NCBI RefSeq assembly: GCF_006345825.1
Contig: NZ_VCIX01000084.1
Coordinates: 102,499-166,498, forward strand
DNA from: Paenibacillus paridis
Lineage (GTDB): Bacteria; Bacillota; Bacilli; Paenibacillales; Paenibacillaceae
Reading direction: 5' to 3'
DNA: 64,000 bases
This document shows, in pieces, positions 25,932-34,880 of the stretch. Position numbers and translations under genes: made by a program. Positions within the stretch are counted from its first letter, which is position 1, and the number at the start of each line of letters is the position of its first letter. The notes beneath the pieces are model-generated. The model saw only the letters and a program-made list of their open reading frames with translations, ran no database searches and was not told where the DNA came from.

Positions 25932-25964
25932 AAGGCTCTGGCTGCTGGCTGGAGCCTTTTTTTT
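25932..25964 (+). terminator. Terminator after cluster B RR-HK
   Basis: AAGGCTC/GAGCCTT 7-bp stem (25932-25938 with 25952-25958) and a run of eight Ts, immediately after the kinase stop. Confidence 0.8.
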
Positions 25965-25986
25965 GATCGAGGCTGGCGAGTTTATT

Positions 25987-26044
25987 TTACATCACACTCT
26001 GATAGGAATAGATCATCGTCAGGAAGACGGCGCCAAACTATACT
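25987..26044 (+). promoter_or_regulatory. Cluster B regulatory element and promoter, copy at transporter
   Basis: Second copy of the 35-base element (25987-26021) followed 18 bases later by TATACT at 26039-26044. The hexamer at the -35 position (TCGTCA) is poor, consistent with dependence on an activator bound to the element. Confidence 0.68.
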
Positions 26045-26071
26045 AAAGTCAACAGGAAGGAGGTGGACACA

Positions 26072-27046
26072 TTGAAAGCAAAAACAGTGGTTCAGGGCAC
26101 AAGCCTGCGGAGCCATTCGAAATCCGGGACGGCGTTATTTTTTCATTTGCTCTGGAAGTACAGGTATTTGACGATGATGATGCTGCCCACCCTAATCGTG
26201 CTCATTCTAAATAACTATCTGCCTATGTTCGGAGTGTTCATTGCATTTAAAAATATGAATTATATCGATGGCATTTGGAAAAGCCCGTGGGTAGGCTTCG
26301 ATAATTTCACCTTCCTCTTCTCTTCCGGATCGCTGTGGCGGATAGCCCGGAATACGGTGCTGTACAGTCTGGCGTTTATGATTATCAACCTAGGCTTATC
26401 AGTGGCAATTGCCGTTGCTATTAATGAGCTTCGCGGCCGGCTGCTGGCAAAGGGGTATCAGACCTTTCTGATTATGCCGTATTTTTTATCAATGGTCGTC
26501 ATTAGCTATCTGGCGTATGCCTTCCTGAATCCGGACAAAGGTTTTCTGAACACCACGGTGCTCGAGCTGTTGGGCAAAGACCACGTGTTCTGGTACTCCG
26601 AGCAAGCTTACTGGCCGTACATTTTAACCTTAGTCAACGCTTGGAAAGGCGTCGGCATCGGAGCGGTTATCTACATTGCAGCGATAGCAGGCATTGATCC
26701 GGAATACTATGAAGCGGCCGTCATTGACGGAGCATCGAAATGGCGCCAAATCTTCCATATTACGCTTCCGTCGATTCAGCCGATTATTATCATCATGACG
26801 ATTCTGTCCATGGGGCATGTGTTCAATTCCGACTTCGGCTTATTCTTTCAGGTGCCGATGGATTCGGGAGCGCTTTATCCGGTGACCGACACGGTCGACA
26901 CGTATGTTTATCGCGTGCTCATGGAGCTGAATGATATTGGCATGTCATCCGCAGCGGCGCTCGCGCAATCCGTCCTAGGCTTCATTATGGTCATACTGAC
27001 AAACTCGGCGGTGCGCAAAATCAATAAAGACCAGGCCCTTTTCTAG
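26072..27046 (+). CDS. CUT1 ABC permease, LplB-like (cluster B)
   Basis: 324 residues. TTG 26072 is chosen because AAGGAGG ends 9 bases earlier, while GTG 26063 is part of that site. Six membrane segments (MMMLPTLIVLILNNYLPMFGVFIAFKN is the first, quoted in parts as MMMLPTLIVL and LPMFGVFIAFKN). EAA loop YYEAAVIDGASKWRQ then ITLPSIQP. The form is typical of permeases that serve large LplA-type binding proteins, such as the one at 28059. Confidence 0.92.
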   Translation: MKAKTVVQGTSLRSHSKSGTALFFHLLWKYRYLTMMMLPTLIVLILNNYLPMFGVFIAFKNMNYIDGIWKSPWVGFDNFTFLFSSGSLWRIARNTVLYSLAFMIINLGLSVAIAVAINELRGRLLAKGYQTFLIMPYFLSMVVISYLAYAFLNPDKGFLNTTVLELLGKDHVFWYSEQAYWPYILTLVNAWKGVGIGAVIYIAAIAGIDPEYYEAAVIDGASKWRQIFHITLPSIQPIIIIMTILSMGHVFNSDFGLFFQVPMDSGALYPVTDTVDTYVYRVLMELNDIGMSSAAALAQSVLGFIMVILTNSAVRKINKDQALF

Positions 27047-27068
27047 GCCATAAGCAGAGGTGATGACA

Positions 27069-27980
27069 ATGAGCTCGCAAACCAGCCGTCGGGAAAATAA
27101 AATTACCCCGCTAACGAATGTTTTTTTAAACGCTGGCTTTATACTTCTTTCCTTAGCCTGCGTGCTGCCCGTGATACTAGTAATTATTGTGTCGATTACC
27201 CATAATGATTCCTTGCTGAACAGAGGCTACAGCTTTATCCCCGAGAAGCTGTCCTGGATCGCTTACGAGAGCTTGTTTAAAGATTATTCAACCATTGTTG
27301 GCGCCTATGCGGTAAGCATTGGAATCACTGTAGTCGGCACGATTCTGAGTGTCATCTTTATGGCTTTGTACGCCTATCCAATATCCCGGCAGGACTATCC
27401 GTTCCGCGGCATCTTCACCTTTGTACTTTTCTTCACCATGCTGTTCAACGGAGGAATCGTCAGCAAATATATCGTGTTTACGCAAACGATTGACCTGCTG
27501 GACTCTTACGCAGCTTTGATTTTGCCGCTGCTCATTATCCCGTTTAATGTCATCATTATGCGAACCTTCTTTCAATCGACGATCCACCCGGCGTTAATTG
27601 AGTCGGCCCGTATCGACGGCGGCGGAGAATTGCTTATTTTTATCCGCATCGTCCTTCCGCTTTCTTTGCCGGTAATGGCAACTATGGCTCTGCTTAGTAC
27701 GATCGTTTACTGGAATGACTGGTTTAACGCGCTTTTGTTTATCCGCACCGAGGAGAAGTACCCGCTGCAATACCTCATGATGCGCGTCTTAAATGACGTT
27801 CAGTTTATGAGATCGAACGTGCAGCTGGCTGCGCAGAACCCGCAGCTGATGAGCGATTTGCCAAATGAATCGCTGCAAATGGCGATGGCCGTGGTGGGCA
27901 TGGGCCCAATCCTGCTGGTGTATCCGTTTTTCCAGAAATACTTCGTTAAAGGCCTAACGGTAGGCGCAATTAAAGGTTAA
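27069..27980 (+). CDS. CUT1 ABC permease, YtcP-like (cluster B)
   Basis: 303 residues from ATG 27069, with AGAGGTGA spaced correctly upstream; GTG 27060 and ATG 27063 overlap that site. Six membrane segments; EAA-like loop LIESARIDGGGELLIFIRIVLP; C-terminal PFFQKYFVKGLTVGAIKG typical of YtcP subunits. It lies 22 bases after its partner permease. Confidence 0.92.
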   Translation: MSSQTSRRENKITPLTNVFLNAGFILLSLACVLPVILVIIVSITHNDSLLNRGYSFIPEKLSWIAYESLFKDYSTIVGAYAVSIGITVVGTILSVIFMALYAYPISRQDYPFRGIFTFVLFFTMLFNGGIVSKYIVFTQTIDLLDSYAALILPLLIIPFNVIIMRTFFQSTIHPALIESARIDGGGELLIFIRIVLPLSLPVMATMALLSTIVYWNDWFNALLFIRTEEKYPLQYLMMRVLNDVQFMRSNVQLAAQNPQLMSDLPNESLQMAMAVVGMGPILLVYPFFQKYFVKGLTVGAIKG

Positions 27981-28058
27981 GCACCCGGTAGTAATGGCCT
28001 GAAGCTCTGCAGACTAAGGCCAGCTATTATAAATCAGTTATCAGGAGGGTTAATCGAA

Positions 28059-29660
28059 ATGAGACAGAAAAAGACGGTCATGTTGATACTTGCAATGATG
28101 CTTGTCCTATCGGTATTTCTGCAAGCGTGCTCAAGCGGCGGCGGGAATGAAAAACCGGTAAATACGGCAGCCGGAACAAACGGGGAGAAAACGCCCGAGC
28201 CGGATAAGGCGACGAATGAGCCTGCGGGTGATCCCGAGCTTGCGCCGTATGAGGTGTCGATTGCTTACTTCGGAACTCCGCAAGAGGACGATGCGTTAAT
28301 TGAGGAAAAGCTGAATGAATTTTTCAAGGAAAAAATCAATGCAACGATCTCTCTTCAGCCGATTGCCTCCAGCGATTATAAGAGCCGGACGGAACTGATG
28401 ATGAATACCGGGGAGAAGATGGATCTAGTCTTCACGGCTTCATGGCTTAACTTCTTCGGCAATGCCTCCAAAGGCGCTTATCTGGAGCTGGATGAGCTGC
28501 TGGAGAAACATGGCCAAGGCATTAAGGAGCTGATCCATCCGTTGTATTTGGAAGCTCCCCGCCTGAAAGGCAAGCTATATGCGATTCCAACAAACAAGGA
28601 AATTACGCAAGGCAAGGCGTTTATGTATCGAAAGGACATTGTAGAGAAATATAATATTCCGATAGAATCCATCAATAAAGAAGCTGATTTGGAGCCATGG
28701 TACGAGAAGATCAAGAAAGAAGAGCCAGCCATGATAAACGAATATATTGGCGGGGGCTCAGGCAATTATGGCGGCGGTCTTATGATGTATGAGACCAATT
28801 CCAATTTCCGTCCAATCGGGCCGACACCGGCCAAAACCCCGATGTTTTTGCTGGACTACAAAGCGCTTGATATGACGGTCAAAACAGTGCTAGACCCTGA
28901 GATTGTGGAGCTGAATAAAACCGAGCTCGAATTATACCGCAAATATTACGAAAAGGGCTATATCAATTCCGATGCAGGCACAAGCACGACGGATGTTGGC
29001 GAGCTAAGAAGGCAAGGAAAGATCTGGGTGCAGTCAGGCACGTGGAAGCCGGGCGCGGAAATTGAATCGCAGCTTGCGGATAACAACAAATACGAGTACG
29101 TGTCGCATGTCGTGGAAGAGCCAATCGTTACGACGGATCTGGCTGCAGGCTCTATGCTCGCCATTTCTAGGACGTCCAAGGACCCGGAACGGGCAATGAT
29201 GGTTTTGAACTATTTGCATACCGACCCCTACGTGATTAACTTGTTCGTAAACGGGATTGAGGGCAAGCATTACAAGAAGGTCGGCGAGAATCGAATCGAG
29301 CCGATTGCGGATTCAGGCTATGGCAAGACGGCTCTATTCTGGGTCATTGGCAATCAAATGCTCAACTATTTGAAGCCGGGCCAGCCGGACGATCTTTATA
29401 TCAACTGGGCGAAGTTCAACAATGAAGCTACACGTTTTCCATTAATGGGTTTTGTGTTTGACGATACGAAGGTCAAAAACGAGATCACGCAAATTACAGC
29501 CGTCGGTACGGAGTACAAATTGATCTTTACGGGCGCTGTCAAAGACCCAACGAAGCTGCTTGAAGAGAGAAACAAAAAGCTGAAAGCGGCAGGGCTTGAG
29601 AAGGTTCAAGCCGAGCTTCAATCGCAAATTGACGTTTGGTGGGCAGAGAACAAGAAATAG
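28059..29660 (+). CDS. LplA/YtcQ-type substrate-binding lipoprotein (cluster B)
   Basis: 533 residues. Lipobox LQAC with Cys24 after a strongly hydrophobic signal peptide, then a Gly/Asn/Pro/Glu linker and a large binding fold (SIAYFGTPQED; KLYAIPTNKE; PERAMMVLNYLHTDP). The length is typical for this subfamily, which in Firmicutes often binds oligosaccharides with uronic acids or branched sugars. AGGAGGG lies 10 bases before the ATG. It is third in the operon, unlike clusters A and D where the binding protein comes first. Confidence 0.92.
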   Translation: MRQKKTVMLILAMMLVLSVFLQACSSGGGNEKPVNTAAGTNGEKTPEPDKATNEPAGDPELAPYEVSIAYFGTPQEDDALIEEKLNEFFKEKINATISLQPIASSDYKSRTELMMNTGEKMDLVFTASWLNFFGNASKGAYLELDELLEKHGQGIKELIHPLYLEAPRLKGKLYAIPTNKEITQGKAFMYRKDIVEKYNIPIESINKEADLEPWYEKIKKEEPAMINEYIGGGSGNYGGGLMMYETNSNFRPIGPTPAKTPMFLLDYKALDMTVKTVLDPEIVELNKTELELYRKYYEKGYINSDAGTSTTDVGELRRQGKIWVQSGTWKPGAEIESQLADNNKYEYVSHVVEEPIVTTDLAAGSMLAISRTSKDPERAMMVLNYLHTDPYVINLFVNGIEGKHYKKVGENRIEPIADSGYGKTALFWVIGNQMLNYLKPGQPDDLYINWAKFNNEATRFPLMGFVFDDTKVKNEITQITAVGTEYKLIFTGAVKDPTKLLEERNKKLKAAGLEKVQAELQSQIDVWWAENKK

Positions 29661-29681
29661 ACGCTGGTGAAATGAGATGGC

Positions 29682-29709
29682 CAAAGAGTCTCCGAGCGGG
29701 GACTCTTTG
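29682..29709 (+). terminator. Intercistronic hairpin after cluster B binding protein
   Basis: 12-bp stem with one G-T pair (CAAAGAGTCTCC / GGGGACTCTTTG, loop GAGC). There is no T-run, so it may only reduce read-through into the enzyme genes or protect the upstream message. Confidence 0.6.
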
Positions 29710-29756
29710 CTATCCGTACGTTCACGCACATTTACAAATAGGTGATCAGCAGTAGG

Positions 29757-31130
29757 ATGGGGGACATAGCATTGAGACCGGAAAAGCTAATTTACACATT
29801 TGTCAGCTACGCATCGCATTATGATACCTCTTGGGGGAAAGGGACGGCTGTGGAAGGCGTTGATCGAACGGCAGCCATTGCCCATCAATATGGAATTCCG
29901 GTGACATGGATTGTGAACGGAGGCTCCGTTCCGGTGCTGGCCGAGCGGATAAGGGACTGGCATGACCGTTATGGGGACGATGTCATATTGCAAAGCCCGT
30001 TTTTTGTCGAGGATGCTGGCATGTCTAAGGAAAAGTTGAAGGCCAAGCTTGCGAGCGATTGGCTAATCGTAGAGGAAGCTTTCCCATGGGCCAGAACAAA
30101 GGTAGCCGCGCGGGGGAAAATATATAATGAATTGATTGAGGTGCTGGAGGAGCTTGATTTCAAAGGGATGTGGGGCTATTGCTGGGAGCAGGTCTGGTGG
30201 GACGGCATTACCCACAAGGGCATTCCTTGGGGCTCTTGGTACGTGGACAGCAGCAGGTATAAGGTTCCTCATCCCGGCAAAGGGCAGGTGGTCGCTTGCG
30301 AATGGACGGCGCGGGATTTGAACTTAACTTACCATTCGGGAAGTCCCTGCGTTTATTCTACGGACCCGAACGATGTGCTCCGTGCTGGCCTCTGTACGGG
30401 AAATAACATTGATTATTGGAAAAACGTATTTCAAGACTATTTGGACAATACGGACCATAATGAGCAGGTCTACTTCCTGCAGCAGCAGGAAGCTCATGAA
30501 ATGGAATTTACCGAGCAATTTGCCGTGTTTCCTGCCGCCGATGTCGAGGCATGCGAGGGGATGCTGGCGCTTTTCTTCGAGCATATTACCAGCTTCCCCA
30601 TTACGCTTACTACTTTGCCGAAGGCTATTTCACTATACCATGAGCAAAACGACATTACCGCGCCCGTCTCCATGTTAACCAAAGATACGCAAATCCGGCC
30701 CGAGATCAATGAATATACGATGACGCTGGGCGGCACGGGAGCAGGGCCTTGGCCGACAACCTTCCTCTATTATGACCATGAATGCCAAATGTCGTTTGTG
30801 GAAGGGGAGTGCAAGCCGCACCGGCTGCGCAATTACATTGGCAAAGGAAATATGAACGAGGAATTTCAGGAGGAGCTTCCGCAAGTCTTCGTGAACGAGT
30901 TCGAGAAGACAGCGGATCGGATTCATATGTCCTTTGATATCGGGCACTGGACGCCGATGCCGTTTGGGCTCGCTTATTGGGATGAGCTGAGCGTCTATGA
31001 GCTGGAGGCCTGCTCGGAAGGCGTTCAAGTGCAGTGGATTAAGGATGAACTGGTGTTTTTAAGGTTTCATTTGACCGGAAAGCCGGCCAAGATTGAGCTG
31101 ACGCTAGTGAAGCGGGCAGAAGGAGTGTGA
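29757..31130 (+). CDS. Unrecognised protein, polysaccharide-deacetylase-like N-terminal half
   Basis: About 457 residues from ATG 29757 (AGGTGATC 9 bases upstream); GTG 29742 and TTG 29772 are alternatives. No signal peptide. The N-terminal half has barrel-like strands (IYTFVSYASHYDTSWG, IPVTWIVNGGSV, DDVILQSPFF, GMWGYCWEQVWWDG) recalling (beta/alpha)7 deacetylases. The HxH metal motif of that family is not evident. The C-terminal ~150 residues look beta-rich. It is the penultimate gene of the cluster, four bases before a GH88 hydrolase, so it very likely acts on the same glycan. I do not assign a reaction. Confidence 0.6.
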   Translation: MGDIALRPEKLIYTFVSYASHYDTSWGKGTAVEGVDRTAAIAHQYGIPVTWIVNGGSVPVLAERIRDWHDRYGDDVILQSPFFVEDAGMSKEKLKAKLASDWLIVEEAFPWARTKVAARGKIYNELIEVLEELDFKGMWGYCWEQVWWDGITHKGIPWGSWYVDSSRYKVPHPGKGQVVACEWTARDLNLTYHSGSPCVYSTDPNDVLRAGLCTGNNIDYWKNVFQDYLDNTDHNEQVYFLQQQEAHEMEFTEQFAVFPAADVEACEGMLALFFEHITSFPITLTTLPKAISLYHEQNDITAPVSMLTKDTQIRPEINEYTMTLGGTGAGPWPTTFLYYDHECQMSFVEGECKPHRLRNYIGKGNMNEEFQEELPQVFVNEFEKTADRIHMSFDIGHWTPMPFGLAYWDELSVYELEACSEGVQVQWIKDELVFLRFHLTGKPAKIELTLVKRAEGV

Positions 31131-31133
31131 GGA

Positions 31134-32282
31134 ATGTTGCCTTTGTCTATCAGGGAACGGGCCGTCTTCGATCAGGCGGTTCATTTCGCGCTAGGGCGAA
31201 TCGATGCGAATATACCGTTGTTTTCGAAGCTATTCCCTGCTCCCGCAAGCGAGAAATGGATATATTCTGGCATTGGGAATGAGGATTGGACCGCCAGCTT
31301 CTGGACGGGCATGCTTTGGCTTGCTTATGAGCTGACCAGTAACGAGAAATACCGGCAAGCAGCCGAGCGCCACATGCCAAGCTATAAGCAGCGGGTAGAG
31401 GAGCGGATCGCAATCGATACGCATGATTTGGGCTTTCTGTACAGCTTATCCGCCGTGGCTGCCTACCGGATCACGGGCAGCAAGGAAGCGAGGGATATCG
31501 CACTTAAGGCTGCGGATCTGCTGGCCGAGCGTTATTTTGCGGAAGCGGGGATTATTCAAGCTTGGGGCGACCTGAGTGATCCGGAGCAATGTGGAAGAAT
31601 GATTATCGATTGCCTTATGAATTTGCCTTTGCTTTATTGGGCGGCAGAAGAAACGGGCATTAGCCGCTATGCGGAGATGGCGAAGGCGCATGTGAAGCAG
31701 TCGGCCGCTTACCTTGTTCGCCCGGATTACACGACTTACCACACTTATTATATGGACGTGGAGACCGGAGCTCCCAAGTACGGAAATACCCATCAAGGCT
31801 ATGCCGATGACTCCTGCTGGGCAAGGGGGCAAGCGTGGGGGATTTACGGCTTTATGCTTAGCTATGGGTATACGGGAGATGAATCGCTGCTCATGGTATC
31901 TAAGTCGCTCGCGGATTATTTTCTGGAGAGGCTGCCTGAGGACGGCATCGTGTATTGGGATTTAATCTTTATGGAGGGCGATGAGCAGGAGAAGGATAGC
32001 TCGGCCGCGGCAATTGCGGTGTGCGGCTTGCTGGAGCTGGCGGAGCATCTGCCGGAGGGTGACTTGAACAAAGCGCGGTATGAGCAGGCAGCTCGCACGA
32101 TGCTGTTATCCCTCTCCGAAAGCTATACAACCAAGAACGGTCCGGCATCCAATGGTTTGTTGAAGCATGCCGTTTACAACAAGCCTAGAGGGATGGGCGT
32201 GAATGAGTGCACCATTTGGGGTGATTACTTTTACGTGGAGGCACTAGTCAGAGTTCTTACGACATGGCGCCTGTATTGGTGA
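31134..32282 (+). CDS. GH88 unsaturated glucuronyl hydrolase (UGL)
   Basis: 382 residues, no signal peptide, so cytoplasmic. It is an (alpha/alpha)6-barrel with the family signatures DTHDLGF (Asp98) and IIDCLMNLPLLYW (Asp159), the two catalytic aspartates. The ADDSCWARGQAWGIYG block is also diagnostic. UGL hydrates the 4,5-double bond of the uronic residue left by polysaccharide lyases, releasing a keto-sugar. The ABC system upstream therefore likely imports unsaturated oligosaccharides from a lyase-degraded polymer such as a glycosaminoglycan, gellan or xanthan-like glycan. No lyase is present in the window. The stop lies only 6 bases from the convergent gerKB stop, and no separate terminator fits between them. 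Confidence 0.93.
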   Translation: MLPLSIRERAVFDQAVHFALGRIDANIPLFSKLFPAPASEKWIYSGIGNEDWTASFWTGMLWLAYELTSNEKYRQAAERHMPSYKQRVEERIAIDTHDLGFLYSLSAVAAYRITGSKEARDIALKAADLLAERYFAEAGIIQAWGDLSDPEQCGRMIIDCLMNLPLLYWAAEETGISRYAEMAKAHVKQSAAYLVRPDYTTYHTYYMDVETGAPKYGNTHQGYADDSCWARGQAWGIYGFMLSYGYTGDESLLMVSKSLADYFLERLPEDGIVYWDLIFMEGDEQEKDSSAAAIAVCGLLELAEHLPEGDLNKARYEQAARTMLLSLSESYTTKNGPASNGLLKHAVYNKPRGMGVNECTIWGDYFYVEALVRVLTTWRLYW

Positions 32283-32288
32283 CGGCAT

Positions 32289-33392
32289 CTACATGATTTT
32301 GTCCTGCTCACCTGCAAGTTTGGTTCGAATAAAGCCTGTGGTAAGGAGGAGAACAGGAATAATCAGCAGATGGATCATGGAATAGCCCGCCCAGACCTTC
32401 TGAATGATGTCTGCAACATATACGCTGTTAAGATAAGTGTTCCAAGCGACTACGATGAACAGAACGGCGATCGGATACACGAGAGAGTGGTAGCTTTTCA
32501 AATGGAAGACCGTTTTGATGCCTGAAAGGATCGAGAAGAACAGCAGGGTCGTTTTGATAAAAAAGGTCATGACCCATAAGGTTACAAGTATGCCCTCCAG
32601 TCGCTGTATAAAGTTGCCGATATTAATCGTCTTGGCCAGAACGAAGGCGGGAAAGGTGCTGTTCGCCGTTTGCTCGATTCCGAGTATAAGCACGCTGAGC
32701 AGGACTAACGTTGATAGGAGACCGTTGCCAAGCACGGAGCCTGACCCAAACGCCGTTTCTCCCTGCTTGCGTTTCATGACCATCGGGGCAAGGACCATCA
32801 TGACGATCAATTCTTGAAACATGGACGTGTGGATGCCTGCCTTTAGAACAGGCGCCCACCCATCCTCCAGCACGGGCCGGATATGATTCCAGTCAATTTG
32901 AGGCACGAGAGCCAGGGCCAGCAGGACAAAGAAAAAGATAATCCAGGGAAACATTAATTCTCCTACGCGCGCCAAAATAACGATTCCGAGTCGGGCGCAC
33001 ATGACGGCTGCCGCTAGAAACAACAGTTGAACGGCTTGTATCGGGGTCTCCTGTAGAATTTCGCTGGTGAGAAAGAAACCTAGATTGCCAATCAGCGTCC
33101 CTGCCAGGATTAAGAAATAAAAGAGATATAACAGCGTGATGGCTTTGCCAATCCACCTTCCGAAGACAAGCTCGTTGATTTCAAACAACGTTTTTCCAGG
33201 ATATAGCCTCATGATGGTTATATACAATAGGACCATAAGGAAATTAATGGATAAGCTGATAAGCGAAGCGATCCAGGCGTCTTCCCTGGCGACATAAGCA
33301 AGTCCCGAAGGCGTGACGAGTACAGAGGTGCCTACTGTCAACCCGAAGGTCAGGATAAAAAACTGTCGGGCGGCGATTTCAGTTTTTTTCAT
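32289..33392 (-). CDS. gerKB: Spore germination receptor subunit B (GerAB/GerKB family)
   Basis: 367 residues, about ten membrane helices, APC-superfamily fold (opening ARQFFILTFGLTVGTSVLVTPSGLAYVAR, quoted as ARQFFILTFGLTVG and LAYVAR). The B subunit forms the germinant-binding part of GerA-type receptors in the spore inner membrane. It is the last gene of an A-C-D-B operon. Symbol by family; which receptor of the genome this is cannot be told. Confidence 0.9.
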   Translation of the reverse strand: MKKTEIAARQFFILTFGLTVGTSVLVTPSGLAYVAREDAWIASLISLSINFLMVLLYITIMRLYPGKTLFEINELVFGRWIGKAITLLYLFYFLILAGTLIGNLGFFLTSEILQETPIQAVQLLFLAAAVMCARLGIVILARVGELMFPWIIFFFVLLALALVPQIDWNHIRPVLEDGWAPVLKAGIHTSMFQELIVMMVLAPMVMKRKQGETAFGSGSVLGNGLLSTLVLLSVLILGIEQTANSTFPAFVLAKTINIGNFIQRLEGILVTLWVMTFFIKTTLLFFSILSGIKTVFHLKSYHSLVYPIAVLFIVVAWNTYLNSVYVADIIQKVWAGYSMIHLLIIPVLLLTTGFIRTKLAGEQDKIM

Positions 33393-33420
33393 CGGTTATC
33401 TACTCCTTACGTCTCCATGG

Positions 33421-33642
33421 TTACGGCATAAACGATTGGATTGGATTTGTCATAACGCGAATCCAATCCAGCGGCTTTGGCAGCGGAATTCCGAAGCATT
33501 CCGCTGCGATGGCGGCCAGCGCAATTCCCCAGATAAGCAGGAAGACGAGGACATCTCGCCGGGATTGGAGGCCTTTTAAATAAGGCATTTCGATAAGCGG
33601 CACCAGCAGGAGGAACACCATGATTAAGACGCTCCAAATCAT
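33421..33642 (-). CDS. Small two-helix membrane protein, candidate germinant receptor D subunit
   Basis: 73 residues with two hydrophobic segments (IWSVLIMVFLLLVPLIEM and DVLVFLLIWGIALAAIAAEC). The ATG overlaps the GerKC stop as ATGA, so translation is coupled. Longer upstream starts in this frame fall inside gerKC and add unlikely sequence. Small two-TM D proteins occur in many gerA-type operons and modulate receptor function; placing this protein in that class rests on size, topology and position. Confidence 0.7.
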   Translation of the reverse strand: MIWSVLIMVFLLLVPLIEMPYLKGLQSRRDVLVFLLIWGIALAAIAAECFGIPLPKPLDWIRVMTNPIQSFMP

Positions 33643-34853
33643 CGTTGATCGATCTCCCTTCGAACAGGCTGAATAATGGAGCCGATATGGCGGACGGCAA
33701 CGGAAGCCTTGATCTGGATGCTCATCGTCTTGAAATGAGACTCCCAATGATTACGGTATTTTGCCCATACCTTCGGATATTCCCTGTGAAGAACTTCGCC
33801 AAACCCAAAAATATCCGCGCCGTATTTTGCTTGAACATCCCGGATGTTGTTCCCGATGACCCCTTCAAGCTTTTCTTTCAGCTGATTCTGTATATAGTCA
33901 ATATTTTTGGACTTGCTTAGATCAATTGCGCACTGAACCGCATTTAGGTTCGTTTCCACATGAATATAAGCCGTAAACTGAGGCTTTCCTTGCTGATCCA
34001 GCTTAACGTCCATCTTGGTATCGGAGCTGAAGATTTCAATGCCAACGACCTCTTTTTCGCTTCCCGGGCATGGCACATGCCCAATCGTAGTGGATACTTC
34101 ATTTAAAATATAGTTAACGGTCTTGCTCTTGGACTCTTCCAGCCAGCCTACCAGCTTATCCTTCTTGAATACAGCAATCCCCGCATGCTGAAGCTGAGCA
34201 TCGGGATTAATCTTTTTGAGATTGCTGCTGGAGTAGCCTACAGCTTGGCTTCCGATTACCCTGACGCCAGACAGGATGGGGTTGGAGCCTGCGCGCTCCA
34301 GCTCGGTAATGTATTGCTGCAGCGTGATCATTCCGGTGGCGGCCCAGTTCTTATGCGAGACTAATATAGATGAGAACAGGGAATTTGCGGGTATCGGCTC
34401 AAAGGAGGTCAGCACGTTTAGAACGTCCCTCGCTTTAGAATGCTGGGCAACCAGCATGAAGAAATCCGTTCGAAAATCGGGACTCCGCGAGACATAATCC
34501 AGAACATCGCTAATTCCGCTCCGGGCCAAGGCCTCGCCAAGAACCAGTACCCGCAAATGGGATAAGTATAGCTGTCTAGGCGCTTGGCTTAATACGCGCT
34601 GAAGGGCATCCGGAATCGTAATGCCTACGGCTTGGTAGGTGACAACAGGCGTAGCTCCCACGGAGCTTCGCTGTTTGCCGATCTCGCTGGAGTTAATGAC
34701 CTGCGCAGTGACCAGAAAGCCGCTCTTATGCGTATCCACGCCCAGAGCAGCTACCACGGCCAGCTCATTGAGCTCTTTACGGCTCCAGCAACCCGGCAAA
34801 ATCAGCAGTAGGATAAGCAGAAGCCAGATTGCTTTTCTATACATAAACATCAC
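33639..34853 (-). CDS. gerKC: Spore germination receptor lipoprotein (GerAC/GerKC family)
   Basis: 404 residues. Signal peptide ending in LPGC with Cys22, followed by the family opening WSRKELNELAVVAALGVD. Internal blocks SHLRVLVLGEALARSGI and the C-terminal domain also fit. The C subunit is a lipoprotein on the outer face of the spore inner membrane. It sits 27 bases after gerKA and overlaps the small D gene. Confidence 0.92.
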   Translation of the reverse strand: MMFMYRKAIWLLLILLLILPGCWSRKELNELAVVAALGVDTHKSGFLVTAQVINSSEIGKQRSSVGATPVVTYQAVGITIPDALQRVLSQAPRQLYLSHLRVLVLGEALARSGISDVLDYVSRSPDFRTDFFMLVAQHSKARDVLNVLTSFEPIPANSLFSSILVSHKNWAATGMITLQQYITELERAGSNPILSGVRVIGSQAVGYSSSNLKKINPDAQLQHAGIAVFKKDKLVGWLEESKSKTVNYILNEVSTTIGHVPCPGSEKEVVGIEIFSSDTKMDVKLDQQGKPQFTAYIHVETNLNAVQCAIDLSKSKNIDYIQNQLKEKLEGVIGNNIRDVQAKYGADIFGFGEVLHREYPKVWAKYRNHWESHFKTMSIQIKASVAVRHIGSIIQPVRREIDQR

Positions 34854-34880
34854 GTAGCCTCCCCCCGCATTCCGTTGTTG

